Source: Actinoplanes missouriensis 431 (GTDB lineage: Bacteria > Actinomycetota > Actinomycetes > Mycobacteriales > Micromonosporaceae). Taken from it: a stretch of 64,000 bases of DNA. Below, piece by piece: positions 1 through 7,922 of the stretch. The position numbers were made by a program, and so were the translations under genes. The notes beneath the pieces were generated by a model. That model was given only the letters and a program-made list of their open reading frames with translations, searched no databases and had not been told where the DNA came from. The stretch is taken from assembly GCF_000284295.1 (NCBI RefSeq), contig NC_017093.1, positions 1,054,001 through 1,118,000 of the forward strand, in the 5' to 3' direction. The stretch's first letter is position 1. Every line of letters begins with the position of its first letter.

Positions 1-1033
1 CCAGAGCACGTCCGTCCCGTCCACCGCGCCGGCCGAGACGCCGCGCTGGGAGGGCATCAAGGTCTTCAGCATCAAGGACCCGCGGAACCCGCAGTACGTG
101 GCCTCCGTGAAGACCGACTGCGGCTCGCACACGCACACCATCGTGCCGGGCAAGGGCTGGGACAAGTCGGTCTACCTCTACGTGTCGTCCTACAACCTGT
201 CCGGCGTGAGCCTGCCGAACTGCGCATGGCCGCACGACAAGATCTCGATCGTCAAGGTCCCGCTGAAGAAGCCGGCGGCCGCGAAGGTCGTCGCCACGCC
301 GGTGCTCTTCCCGGACGGCGGCTTCCCGGGCAGCGACTACGGCACCGCGACCAGCGGCTGCCACGACATCACCGCGTACCCGGCCAAGGACATCGCGGCC
401 GGCGCCTGCATGGGTGACGGCGCGCTGTTCGACATCTCCAACCCGGTGGCGCCGAAGGTGATCACCACGGTGCGGGACACCGAGAACTTCGCGTTCTGGC
501 ACTCGGCGACGTTCGACAACGACGCCGACAAGGTCGTCTTCACCGACGAGCTCGGCGGCGGCGGCCAGGCCACCTGCAACCCGGCGATCGGGCCGAACCG
601 TGGCGCGAACGCCATCTACGACATCAAGGGCAAGGGCAAGAAGCTCAAGCTCGAGTTCCGCAGCTACTTCAAGATCCCGCGGGAGAACGCCTCGACCGAG
701 AACTGCGTGGCCCACAACGGCTCGCTGATCCCGGTCAAGGGCCGCGACATCATGGTCCAGGCGTGGTACCAGGGCGGCATCTCGGTCTGGGACTTCACCG
801 ACTCCCGCAAGCCCAAGGAGATCGGGTTCTGGGAGCGCGGCCCGCTCAGCACCGAGCGCGCCGTCACCGGTGGCTCGTGGTCCGCGTACTGGTACAACGG
901 CTTCATCTACTCCAACGACATCCAGAAGGGTCTGGACGTCCTGGAGGTCAGCGACCGCCGGATCGACAAGGCGGAGCGCGAGCGCACCTGGCAGTTCAAC
1001 GCGCAGACCCAGAGCGATTACCGTCGCTGGTAA
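1..1033 (+). CDS. LVIVD-repeat secreted protein, 5' end outside the window
   Basis: The reading frame is open from base 2, so the gene starts upstream of the window. The visible 343 residues contain the recurring LVIVD-type blade pattern: a hydrophobic strand ending in a short 'D-x-x-x-P' turn, seen as FSIKDPRNPQYV, LFDISNPVAPKV and SVWDFTDSRKPKEI. This is typical of seven-bladed propeller proteins that actinomycetes export. Several cysteines (CGSHTHT, CHDI, CMGD, CNPA, CVAH) fit an extracellular, disulphide-bonded protein. The signal peptide would lie in the missing part. Function is unknown for the family. A strong terminator follows, so this is the last gene of its transcript. Confidence 0.75.
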   Translation, partial: QSTSVPSTAPAETPRWEGIKVFSIKDPRNPQYVASVKTDCGSHTHTIVPGKGWDKSVYLYVSSYNLSGVSLPNCAWPHDKISIVKVPLKKPAAAKVVATPVLFPDGGFPGSDYGTATSGCHDITAYPAKDIAAGACMGDGALFDISNPVAPKVITTVRDTENFAFWHSATFDNDADKVVFTDELGGGGQATCNPAIGPNRGANAIYDIKGKGKKLKLEFRSYFKIPRENASTENCVAHNGSLIPVKGRDIMVQAWYQGGISVWDFTDSRKPKEIGFWERGPLSTERAVTGGSWSAYWYNGFIYSNDIQKGLDVLEVSDRRIDKAERERTWQFNAQTQSDYRRW

Positions 1034-1049
1034 ACCTGGGTGAGCAGCA

Positions 1050-1083
1050 CTGATGGGACCGTCCGTCCGGGCGGTCCCATCAG
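1050..1083 (+). terminator. Rho-independent-type hairpin after the LVIVD gene
   Basis: A perfect 12-bp stem (CTGATGGGACCG paired with CGGTCCCATCAG) with a 10-nt loop starts 16 bp after the LVIVD stop codon. There is no long T tract, as is common in high-GC actinomycetes. Confidence 0.8.
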
Positions 1084-1154
1084 CGTCAGCCCGATCGGGT
1101 GATCAACCCGCGCGGCGTAATCGGACTTTCTGCCCATATCGGTACGTTCGTTGC

Positions 1155-1466
1155 ATGGCCACGACACACCGCAGCGCTCTGCTCCGGTCGTTGCCTGTTC
1201 TGCTGGCGCTCGTTCTGGCCTTCTTCACCGCACCGGCCTCGGCCGGTCAGCCCTCCCGTGGCCCGGGCGCACACAGCATCTCCGCTTCTGCCGTGGCGGT
1301 CTCCACGGCCTCCGCCGACCTCGGTGACACGTCGGCGCGTACCCCGGAATCGCCGGCCGCCATGCCGGCACCGCTCTGCTCGACCACCTGCGCTGAGCGC
1401 GTCCTGAGCGCTCAGATCGTTCCCGGCGTCGCCGGCTCGCGGGCCCCGCCCGCCGCTCTCGCCTGA
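1155..1466 (+). CDS. Small secreted protein of unknown function (103 aa)
   Basis: I start this at the ATG that opens a classic signal peptide: basic MATTHR, a hydrophobic core rich in Leu, Val, Ala and Phe, then APASA-G as a likely signal peptidase site near residue 30. The mature part of about 70 residues is Ala/Ser/Pro rich with one close cysteine pair (CSTTC). No domain is recognised. There is no clear Shine-Dalgarno sequence, so translation may be leaderless or the gene may be spurious. Codon third positions are GC-rich like the neighbours. It ends 135 bp before the next gene and could share its transcript. The reading frame extends upstream into the terminator, which argues against the longer form. 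Confidence 0.5.
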   Translation: MATTHRSALLRSLPVLLALVLAFFTAPASAGQPSRGPGAHSISASAVAVSTASADLGDTSARTPESPAAMPAPLCSTTCAERVLSAQIVPGVAGSRAPPAALA

Positions 1467-1601
1467 CCCTTGTCGGACAGCACCTCGTGCTGCCTGTGGG
1501 TCCACGCATGCCGGGAGCGCCGGGACGGTTCCAGATCCTCGCTCCGGCTCCTTCTTTCGAACCAGCCCCCGGACCGAGACGAGCGGACGGAATCTCCTGC
1601 G

Positions 1602-2375
1602 ATGAACATCCTTGCCGACATGCTGCTGACCGAGCCCGCCCCGATGGCGATCTGGGCGACCCTGATGCTGCTCACCCTGCCGGCCCTTGTGGTGCTGGCC
1701 AGCCCGCACAACGTGCGGAACCCCGGGCGGGCCCTGATCGACACGGTGGGCTTCCTGCGCCGCCGGGCCGAGCGCAGGGACGCCGAGCGCCTGCGGCGCA
1801 TCGAGGAGGCCGTTCAGGCTGCGCGGTACGCCGACGAGGTGGGTGTGGCGGCGGAACAGGCCGGGTACGCGGCGCAGCGCTGGCAGGGGCACTGGGAGGC
1901 GGCCGGGGAGCGGGTGGACGCGGCCTGGCAGGCGTGGCGGGCCGCGGACGCGCGCTGGGCCAGGAGCCGGGCCACGGCGGCCTTCGGCACGCCCTACACC
2001 CCGAAGACCCCGATGGAGTACGCGTACCGCGAGCGCTTCCTGCACCGGGCGGTGCAGGCCGCCGCTGTCCGTGGTGAGCTGCCCGTGGCGGCGGTCGCGG
2101 ACGCGCTGCACGGCCGCAACGGGTGGGATGCCCGGTTGCACCCGGCCGTGCAGGAGACGGTGGTGCTGCAGGCGAGCGCCGCGCACCTGCGGCGGGTGCA
2201 CGAGCGTGCCGTGGAGGCCGAGCGGATGGCCTGGCAGGACTCGCTGCGGGCCGGCCGCAACCGGGACAGCCTGGCCCGGGAGGCGGCGGTCGCCACGGCT
2301 CACGCCGAAGCGGTCCGGCACCTGATCCCGCTGCCCGGCACCGCAGCGGCAGCCTTCCGGCCGGCTTTTGCCTGA
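1602..2375 (+). CDS. Single-pass membrane protein with helical cytoplasmic domain (257 aa)
   Basis: The start is the ATG at MNILADML; the longer frame upstream is Cys/Arg-rich and looks non-coding. Residues of about 12 to 32 form one hydrophobic segment (WATLMLLTLPALVVLAS). The rest is almost entirely charged and alanine-rich, with Arg/Glu heptad-like patterns (RRRAERRDAERLRRIEEA) and many Trp, suggesting long helices or coiled coil. I do not recognise a named family, and I infer a membrane-anchored structural or regulatory role only from composition. It sits alone between a secreted small protein and a hairpin terminator 80 bp downstream. Confidence 0.65.
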   Translation: MNILADMLLTEPAPMAIWATLMLLTLPALVVLASPHNVRNPGRALIDTVGFLRRRAERRDAERLRRIEEAVQAARYADEVGVAAEQAGYAAQRWQGHWEAAGERVDAAWQAWRAADARWARSRATAAFGTPYTPKTPMEYAYRERFLHRAVQAAAVRGELPVAAVADALHGRNGWDARLHPAVQETVVLQASAAHLRRVHERAVEAERMAWQDSLRAGRNRDSLAREAAVATAHAEAVRHLIPLPGTAAAAFRPAFA

Positions 2376-2455
2376 CCCTTCGTGGGGTTCAGGTGACCGA
2401 TTGTCATCATTTCAGTGCTGCGGCGGGGTGTCTCGCCGGCGAGTGCTGGACCCGC

Positions 2456-2486
2456 GCCACGGCGCCCCGCGGGGAGGCGCCGTGGC
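2456..2486. terminator. Hairpin between convergent genes
   Basis: GCCACGGCGCC pairs perfectly with GGCGCCGTGGC around a 9-nt loop. It lies between the stop codons of two convergent genes (2375 on plus, 2561 on minus) and can serve both. Confidence 0.7.
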
Positions 2487-2560
2487 TTCCTCAAGTCGCA
2501 CATCGCGAAAGTCGATCATCTGTTCACGACTTCCATCGGTGCACGCCTATCGGTAGGCTC

Positions 2561-2776
2561 TCACGAGTCGATATCGAATTCGCCGTCCTTGGCGGAGTCC
2601 ACGAAAGCGGTCCACTCCGCTTCCGTGAACAAGAGAGCCGGGCCCGTCTGGTCCTTGCTGTCACGGACGGCAATTCCCCTGTCGAGGATTGCCACCTCGA
2701 CACAGTTGTTGCCGCCGCTGCCGTTACTGCGACTGCCTTTTTTCCAGACGGCACCGTCGAGTTGGTGCGCGAGCAT
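2561..2776 (-). CDS. DUF397 domain small protein
   Basis: This 71-aa protein shows the whole DUF397 signature: WKKGSRSNGSGGNNCVEVA near the N-terminus, then VRDSKD, and FTEAEWTAFVD toward the end. DUF397 proteins in actinomycetes (Scr1-like) are partners of XRE/DUF5753 regulators encoded next door, often acting in development or antibiotic control. The gene lies 41 bp downstream of just such a regulator on the same strand, so the two form an operon. A GGGAGG ribosome site precedes the ATG. The adjacency makes a regulator/partner pair likely; the target genes cannot be told from the sequence. Confidence 0.9.
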   Translation of the reverse strand: MLAHQLDGAVWKKGSRSNGSGGNNCVEVAILDRGIAVRDSKDQTGPALLFTEAEWTAFVDSAKDGEFDIDS

Positions 2777-2817
2777 ACTCGAGCACCTCCCTTCGATATG
2801 AGATTCTTTCGGGAGTG

Positions 2818-3666
2818 CTACGCGACGAGCAGACTCTCGATCATCTTTATCGTAGTCCGATGATCGAGCGCCTTCGCGCTCATTCGCTCGAACTCCTGTC
2901 GGTACCGGGCAACCTCGTCTGGTTGCTCTTCGTAATAGTCTCCCGCAAGGCCTTCGAGGTAGACAACATCCAAATGGGTAGTCTCCCGGAACTCCAAAAG
3001 TGCTGCTGACCCGCCCAGGAACGGATGTTCCCCGGCGCTGAAGGGCAAGATCTGCAACATTACATTCGGTAATCTAGCTGTATCGATCAGATGTTGCAGT
3101 TGCTCCGCCATGACGTCCTCGCCGCCGATCACCCGGCGGAGCACGGATTCGTCGATGATCGCGGAGAGCTCCAGGGGCCGATCCCCGCCGAGCCGGCTCT
3201 GCCGGGTGAGCCGCAGCGCGACGCGCCTGTCGATCTGCTGCGGTGTGTCGGTGGAGCGACCGGTCTTGATCAGGGCCCGCATGTACGCCTCGGTCTGCAG
3301 CAGGCCGGGCACGATGATCGGCTCCCAGGCCCGCATCGAGGACGCGGCCGCCTCCAGGCCCACGAAGTTGCCGGGGCGCATGATGTCGCGGTAGTCGGTC
3401 CACCAGGTGCGCTCCCGGGAGAGCCGGGCCAATTCCACCAGCGCTTCGCGATATCCCTGGTCGCGCACGTTGTACAGGGTCAGCAGATCACGCACGTCGC
3501 GCGGGGTCACCGCCACGCGCGCGGTCTCGATCCGGGTGACCTTGGCGGCGTGCCATTCGAAATGCCGGGACACGTCCTGTTGCGTCAGGCCGGCGGCTTC
3601 CCGGCATCGTTTCAGCTCCGCTCCCAGTCGGCGGCGTCGTAGCGTCGGACCCTCGATATCGGACAC
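2818..3666 (-). CDS. XRE-family regulator with DUF5753 domain
   Basis: The 282-aa protein has an N-terminal helix-turn-helix at about residues 11-65 (ELKRCREAAGLTQQDVSRHF, then a recognition helix ending in VTRIET). A DUF5753 domain follows, recognisable from 'IVPGLLQTEAYMRALI', 'RQSRL', 'IDESVLRR' and 'LPNVMLQILPF'. The start is a GTG with AGGGAG five bases upstream. The downstream gene encodes DUF397, the usual partner. DUF5753 is thought to sense a ligand or the partner protein and modulate DNA binding. It is divergent from the GPP34 gene across an AT-rich promoter region containing a palindrome, which would fit autoregulation. Confidence 0.92.
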   Translation of the reverse strand: MSDIEGPTLRRRRLGAELKRCREAAGLTQQDVSRHFEWHAAKVTRIETARVAVTPRDVRDLLTLYNVRDQGYREALVELARLSRERTWWTDYRDIMRPGNFVGLEAAASSMRAWEPIIVPGLLQTEAYMRALIKTGRSTDTPQQIDRRVALRLTRQSRLGGDRPLELSAIIDESVLRRVIGGEDVMAEQLQHLIDTARLPNVMLQILPFSAGEHPFLGGSAALLEFRETTHLDVVYLEGLAGDYYEEQPDEVARYRQEFERMSAKALDHRTTIKMIESLLVA

Positions 3667-3802
3667 CTGGACTCCCTACGGTCCTGATGCGGTCGATATT
3701 ACGACCGGTACCTCACGATCCAGTAGCCCATTGATGATCACGCGCCCCATGATCGCCATTCTGCATGATCCATTTAGGAGTGTCAGACTGCAGGGCCTGA
3801 AT

Positions 3803-3821
3803 AAGAAGTCTAGTACTTCTT
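3803..3821. promoter_or_regulatory. Palindrome in AT-rich divergent promoter region
   Basis: AAGAAGT and ACTTCTT arms are separated by 5 bp (CTAGT). It lies in the 255-bp gap between the divergent XRE gene and the GPP34 gene, a stretch clearly richer in A+T than the surrounding genes. A TTGACC element at 3825-3830 could be a -35 box; I could not find a convincing -10 at the right distance. Best reading: an operator, possibly for the XRE protein itself. Confidence 0.4.
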
Positions 3822-3921
3822 GTATTGACCTTGGTGTTGGGTACATGATGCTGCGGACATCGAGTTCTGTCTTCTTTCCTACACATAGAGAAATGATCAT
3901 TGGAACTGGCGTCTAAGGGGC

Positions 3922-4572
3922 GTGGCGCAAGTGTTGGCTGACCAGTACTACCTGATCGCACACGAGGACCGGACCGGCCGGTCCAGACTCCATCCCCGCG
4001 CGACCGGCCTCGGACTGGCCGCCGCTCTGCTCTCCGAATTAGTTCTCGAAGGCCGTGTCGGTGTCGCCGACGGCGAGCTGTTCATCGTCGATCGTCATCC
4101 ACCGCGCGACGCGCTCTCCCACGACGTCCTCGATCTGCTCAGTGCCCAGTCACAGCACACGGACGTCCGGACCTGGCTCGCCTTCCTCTCCCAGGACGCG
4201 GCCCTGCGCGTCGCCGAGCGCCTGATGCGCGTCGGCGCCGTCGAGATGGTCACCCGCCGCCGGATGCTCGGCTCCACACAGACGCTCTACATGCCCAACA
4301 CCGCACGGCAGCGCAACGCCGCGGCCTGGGCCTCCACCCGGATCGCCAACATCCTGGTCCGGGGCATGGACCTCAACCTGTCCGACCGGATGCTCGTCGG
4401 CCTGGTCGTCGCGACCGGGCTCACCCGCCACGTCATGTACGGGTTCGAGAACTACCCGCACATCTACCACGCCCTGCCCAGCATGATCGCCTCCCTGCCC
4501 AACGACCTGCGTGAGCTCGTCGAGTGCACCGAGCAGTCGGTGGGCACCGCCCTCGCGGTGGGGCGACGGTGA
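3922..4572 (+). CDS. GPP34 (GOLPH3-like) family protein
   Basis: The 216-aa sequence has the GPP34 pattern: ADQYYLIAHEDRTGRSRLHPRA at the N-terminus, GLAAALLSELVLEGRVGVADGEL, the 'FLSQDAALRVAERLMRVGAVE' helix and a final helical region with VGLVVATGL. GPP34 proteins bind phosphoinositides in eukaryotic Golgi; the many actinobacterial copies have no established function. Start choice is uncertain: GTG at 3922 directly follows AAGGGG, while GTG at 3931 (MLADQYY) has better spacing of 10 nt. The stop codon overlaps the start of the following permease, so the two products are translated together. Confidence 0.88.
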   Translation: MAQVLADQYYLIAHEDRTGRSRLHPRATGLGLAAALLSELVLEGRVGVADGELFIVDRHPPRDALSHDVLDLLSAQSQHTDVRTWLAFLSQDAALRVAERLMRVGAVEMVTRRRMLGSTQTLYMPNTARQRNAAAWASTRIANILVRGMDLNLSDRMLVGLVVATGLTRHVMYGFENYPHIYHALPSMIASLPNDLRELVECTEQSVGTALAVGRR

Positions 4573-6197
4573 CCGGTCGTCATCAGCGCCGCCGCAACAA
4601 CCCCGACCAGTGGGCCGGCACGATGCTGATGGAACTCCAGCGGACCAACCGCAACGGGCCGGACATCGTCAGTCAGTCGCTGGCGAGCAACCGGCTCGGC
4701 GTCTCCTCGGTGGTGTTCTTCGGCGTGGCCGGCGCGGCGCCGCTCACCGTGATCATCGGGGCCATCTCGACGATCTACGCGGTGGTCGGCAACACGGCTG
4801 TCCCGCTGGTCTACCTGGTGGTGGCGGGGATCCTCTCGATCTTCACGGTCGGGTTCGTCGCGATGAGCCGGCACATCGTCAACTCCGGGGCGTTCTACGC
4901 GTACATCAGCCATGGCCTCGGCCGGGAGCTCGGCGTCGCGGCGGCGTTCGTCGCCCTGGCCGCCTATTCGCTCATGCAGATCGGTCTCTTCGGCCTGTTC
5001 GGGGTGGTGGCCTCGGGCATTCTCGAAGCGATCGGCCTGACCGCCTCCTGGCTCGCCTGTGCGCTGGTGGCCTGGGCGCTGATCGCGGTGCTCGGCATGC
5101 TCTGGGTCGACCTGAGCGGCAAGGTGCTCGGCATCCTGCTGATCGCCGAGATCGCGGTGGTGCTGATCTACGACCTGGTGATGGCGGGGAACCCGGCCGA
5201 GGGTTCGGTCAGCTTCGCCGCGCTGGCGCCGCAACAGCTGCTCACACCCGAGGTCGTCGCCATGATGGTGCTCGCCATCGGCGGCTTCACCGGTTTCGAG
5301 GCGACCGTCGTGCTCTCCGAGGAGGCGAAGGACCCGAAACGCACGATTGCCCGGGCCACCCACCTCTGCGTGATCCTGGCCGGCATCCTCTGCGCCCTGT
5401 CGGCGTGGGCGATGTCGGTGGCGGCCGGCCCGACACAGATCGTCGCGTCGGCCCGCACCGAGCAGACCGACCTGGTGTTCACCCTGGTCGCGCCCCATGT
5501 GCCGGACACCCTGATCACCATCGGCTACCTGCTCTTCATGACCAGCATCTTCGCCGCCCTGCTCGCGTTCCACGCCGCTGTCTCGCGGTACCAGTTCGCC
5601 CTCGGCCGGGAGCGGGTGCTGCCGAGCCGGTGGGGGACGGCTCACCCGCGTACCGGAGCTCCGGTCGTCGGATCGATCACCCAGAGCATCCTGGCGCTCG
5701 GGGTGCTGCTCACCTACGGCATGCTCGGCATCGACCCGCTGGTGCACCTGTTCGCGTGGCTGACCGTGGTCGGCGGGCTGGGCGTGCTGATTCTGATGTG
5801 GAGCGCGTCCGCCGCGGTGATCGCGTTCTTCGTCCAGCACTCGCGTGGGGAGAACGTGTGGCGTGGCCGGGTTGCTCCGATCATCGCGTTCTTCCTGCTC
5901 AGCATCATCCTGCTGGCGACCGTCATCGGCTTCGGCGACCTGCTGCAGGTGGGCAGCGACTCGGTCTTCCACTGGGTGTTCACGGTGGGGTACCTGATCT
6001 GCGCGGCCATCGGCTTCTGCTGGGCGCTGATCGTGAAGCGCACCCGACCGGACGTGTACGCGGGGATCGGCCGGGGAGCGGACGGCCGGAACGTCGTCGA
6101 CTACGCCGAGCTGGCCCGCCCGCACTCACACGCGCATGCGCAGACCAACGCGCAGCACCCGCACGAGTATCGAGACCAACTTCCGTCGATCAAGTAG
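4569..6197 (+). CDS. APC-superfamily amino acid/polyamine permease
   Basis: About 12 hydrophobic segments span the 542-aa protein. The N-terminal APC signature is present: 'VVFFGVAGAAPLTVIIGAI' is the unwound first helix with the G-x-x-x-A-P motif, and 'GFTGFEATVVLSEEAKDPKRTIARA' is the conserved helix 6 to loop region. The GTG start overlaps the upstream GPP34 stop as GTGA, which I prefer over ATG 4623 because the overlap implies coupling. The C-terminal tail is cytoplasmic and His-rich (PHSHAHAQ). Substrate is probably an amino acid or amine; it cannot be read from sequence. The following acetyltransferase lies 9 bp away, so a three-gene operon is likely. Confidence 0.88.
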   Translation: MTGRHQRRRNNPDQWAGTMLMELQRTNRNGPDIVSQSLASNRLGVSSVVFFGVAGAAPLTVIIGAISTIYAVVGNTAVPLVYLVVAGILSIFTVGFVAMSRHIVNSGAFYAYISHGLGRELGVAAAFVALAAYSLMQIGLFGLFGVVASGILEAIGLTASWLACALVAWALIAVLGMLWVDLSGKVLGILLIAEIAVVLIYDLVMAGNPAEGSVSFAALAPQQLLTPEVVAMMVLAIGGFTGFEATVVLSEEAKDPKRTIARATHLCVILAGILCALSAWAMSVAAGPTQIVASARTEQTDLVFTLVAPHVPDTLITIGYLLFMTSIFAALLAFHAAVSRYQFALGRERVLPSRWGTAHPRTGAPVVGSITQSILALGVLLTYGMLGIDPLVHLFAWLTVVGGLGVLILMWSASAAVIAFFVQHSRGENVWRGRVAPIIAFFLLSIILLATVIGFGDLLQVGSDSVFHWVFTVGYLICAAIGFCWALIVKRTRPDVYAGIGRGADGRNVVDYAELARPHSHAHAQTNAQHPHEYRDQLPSIK

Positions 6198-6206
6198 GGA
6201 AGATCC

Positions 6207-6818
6207 ATGACGTACGCCATCCAAGAACTCGTGATCCGGCATGTGTCGCCGTTCGACACCGAGGAGATCACCACTCTGGTGGCCGAGGCCATGTGGGACG
6301 GCCCGGTGGCTCGCTGGATGCAGCCGGACATGCTGGTGCGCAGGCGTAACTCGCCCCGATACTTCGAGATCTTCGTGGAGCACGCCCTGCAGCACGGCGA
6401 GGTCTACAGCACCGCCGACGCGGACGGCCGGATGAGTGGCGTGGCGCTCTGGTTCCCGCTCACCGCGATGATCCCGGCGCCTGTGGATTACGAGCGCCGG
6501 CTCAAGGAGGCCTCGGACACCGCGTTCGACAGGTGCCAGCAGCTGGACGCCGCGCTCGACGAGCACCACCCGCTCGAGCCGCACCACTACCTGGCGTTCA
6601 TGGCGGTGCGGCCCGGCCAGCAGAACCGTGGCATCGGCAGCGCATTGCTGGACCGTCACCACGCACGGCTGGACCGGGCCGGGCTCCCCGCCTATCTCGA
6701 GGCCAACGATCCGCGCAACCGTGACCTTTACCTTCGGCACGGATACCAGGTCCGGTCCGTGATCGAGCTACCCGACGGGCCCCCGCTCTGGTGCATGTGG
6801 AGGTCGCCTATGGCCTGA
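6207..6818 (+). CDS. GNAT family N-acetyltransferase
   Basis: This 203-aa protein carries the acetyl-CoA binding motif A of GNATs at about residues 130-150 (LAFMAVRPGQQNRGIGSALL, with the Q-x-x-R-G-I-G-S pyrophosphate loop), followed by the motif B region 'YLEANDPRNRDLYLRHGY'. An AGGGAAG ribosome site precedes the ATG. The gene follows the APC permease by 9 bp and is probably co-transcribed, so its substrate might be an amine or amino acid imported by that permease; this is inference from context only. Confidence 0.88.
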   Translation: MTYAIQELVIRHVSPFDTEEITTLVAEAMWDGPVARWMQPDMLVRRRNSPRYFEIFVEHALQHGEVYSTADADGRMSGVALWFPLTAMIPAPVDYERRLKEASDTAFDRCQQLDAALDEHHPLEPHHYLAFMAVRPGQQNRGIGSALLDRHHARLDRAGLPAYLEANDPRNRDLYLRHGYQVRSVIELPDGPPLWCMWRSPMA

Positions 6819-6823
6819 CGATC

Positions 6824-7375
6824 TTACGAAGCCGTGGGAAACTCGTAGATCCAGAACGACTGCTGGTCCATGCATGAGGCTTGCAACGTGCCGCCGGAGA
6901 GCCGGCGCAACATCAACCGGATCACCTTTGACATGTTGCGACTGTCGTCGTTGTAACGGCAGAAGTCGAGTGCGATGATCCCGTTTCGATCCGTGGCGGT
7001 GCGGTACATGGCCTCGACCAATTCCGCGAAGGCACGGGTGGACCGGGCGTCCTCAGCGACGGCTACGAATCCGCAGTACCAGATCTTGTTCTGCGCGTAG
7101 AGATCGGGCCACCGGCGTTCGAAGTACTCGGGTGCGATCAACGGCATCGCGTAAAGATCATTGGTGTACGTGGACAGGCCGCAGAGTTTGCCGCCGTCGT
7201 CGAGGCAGAGGTACTTGTCGACTCGGGGATCGAACATGACCTGGTCGAACTCGGCCCGATACATCAGATGGCGCTGCACGGCGAGGGCGCGGACCTCTTT
7301 GAACGCGCCTTCGTAGAGATCCCACGCGGTCTCGTGCATGTCGTCGGTGATCTGGTCGATGACTTTGACAAGCAT
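6824..7375 (-). CDS. Uncharacterised protein, possible GNAT-like fold (183 aa)
   Basis: The start is the ATG preceded by GGGGGAG six bases upstream, not the longer frame. The 183-residue protein opens with a helix (MLVKVIDQITDDMHETAWDLYEGAFKEVR), has strand-like segments (KYLCLDDGGKLCGLSTY, IWYCGFVAVAEDARSTRAFAELVEAMY) and ends in a hydrophobic strand. That order of helix, beta hairpin and 'cognate' helix resembles an acetyltransferase fold, but the R-x-x-G-x-G loop is absent, so activity is unproved. It is convergent with the GNAT gene (5-bp gap), so it is not in that operon. Confidence 0.6.
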   Translation of the reverse strand: MLVKVIDQITDDMHETAWDLYEGAFKEVRALAVQRHLMYRAEFDQVMFDPRVDKYLCLDDGGKLCGLSTYTNDLYAMPLIAPEYFERRWPDLYAQNKIWYCGFVAVAEDARSTRAFAELVEAMYRTATDRNGIIALDFCRYNDDSRNMSKVIRLMLRRLSGGTLQASCMDQQSFWIYEFPTAS

Positions 7376-7828
7376 GGCTGCTCCCCCACGGGCCCGTGCC
7401 GAGCGGTCCCGCTTTCGCACTCAAGTCGATCGATAACAGGTGACCACAGAGTACGAAGTGCAATAGGGCCACGACAATGCGTATTCACCAAAATCATGTG
7501 CCAATCCAGTTTGGAGTGATGCCCTTGGCTACTCGATCGTGCAACTTGCGTCTTTGCAGGTAGCCGCGAGATCGACCCGTCTGAGCCCGCGCCGGCCATT
7601 CTCACCGGAGTTGCTGGAAATCGGTTTTCGAAAAGTGCAGTCTCTCGTGGATCAGCCTTTTCGTAGAATGCACCGAGTACTAGCCTTCGCGTTATGAGCA
7701 TCGTGCGCTCGCCCGGGCTCACCCTTCGACGACGCGACGGGTCGTGGCGCGGCTGTCCGTCTGCGGGCCATCCCCGGCGAGGTGCGCATCCCCCGCTCGC
7801 CCCCGGATGGCCCGCCCTCATGCATTCA
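7376..7828. other. Intergenic region upstream of the endoglucanase promoter
   Basis: About 450 bp without a convincing gene. It is less GC-rich than its surroundings in the first half and includes a 10-bp palindrome TTTTCGAAAA at 7625-7634. Frames here lack ribosome sites and have poor codon bias. It probably holds the promoter of the minus-strand gene at its left edge; otherwise I see nothing definite. Confidence 0.5.
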
Positions 7829-7858
7829 TTGACATAGTTTGACGTCCGTACTTAGTCT
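7829..7858 (+). promoter_or_regulatory. Housekeeping-type promoter of the GH5 gene
   Basis: TTGACA (7829-7834) and TAGTCT (7853-7858) are separated by 18 bp. The -35 is a perfect consensus. Transcription would start near 7865, immediately before the CebR-type operator. Confidence 0.6.
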
Positions 7859-7871
7859 GCCGAGGTCAGAG

Positions 7872-7885
7872 TGGGAGCGCTCCCG
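7872..7885. promoter_or_regulatory. CebR-type operator
   Basis: TGGGAGCGCTCCCG matches 13 of 14 bases of the CebR operator TGGGAGCGCTCCCA, known in Streptomyces as the site of the cellobiose-responsive LacI repressor. It lies just downstream of the predicted start of transcription and 37 bp before the endoglucanase ATG, an ideal position for a blocking repressor. Confidence 0.85.
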
Positions 7886-7922
7886 ATCTCCCGCATCCGC
7901 GCGCGTCCTCATCAGGAGCGTC

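Noticed and set aside
1086..2321. Long minus-strand open frame opposite the hypothetical genes
   Set aside because: It is the shadow of the plus-strand gene at 1602-2375; its composition is Arg/Gly/Pro/His-rich with no domain pattern and no ribosome site.
4464..6125. 553-codon minus-strand open frame opposite the APC permease
   Set aside because: The product is Asp/His/Arg/Gln-rich without hydrophobic or domain structure, typical of the antisense of GC-rich membrane proteins.
7264..7821. Minus-strand frame upstream of the endoglucanase
   Set aside because: It overlaps the start of the neighbouring gene in another frame, spans AT-rich non-coding DNA and has no domain or ribosome site.
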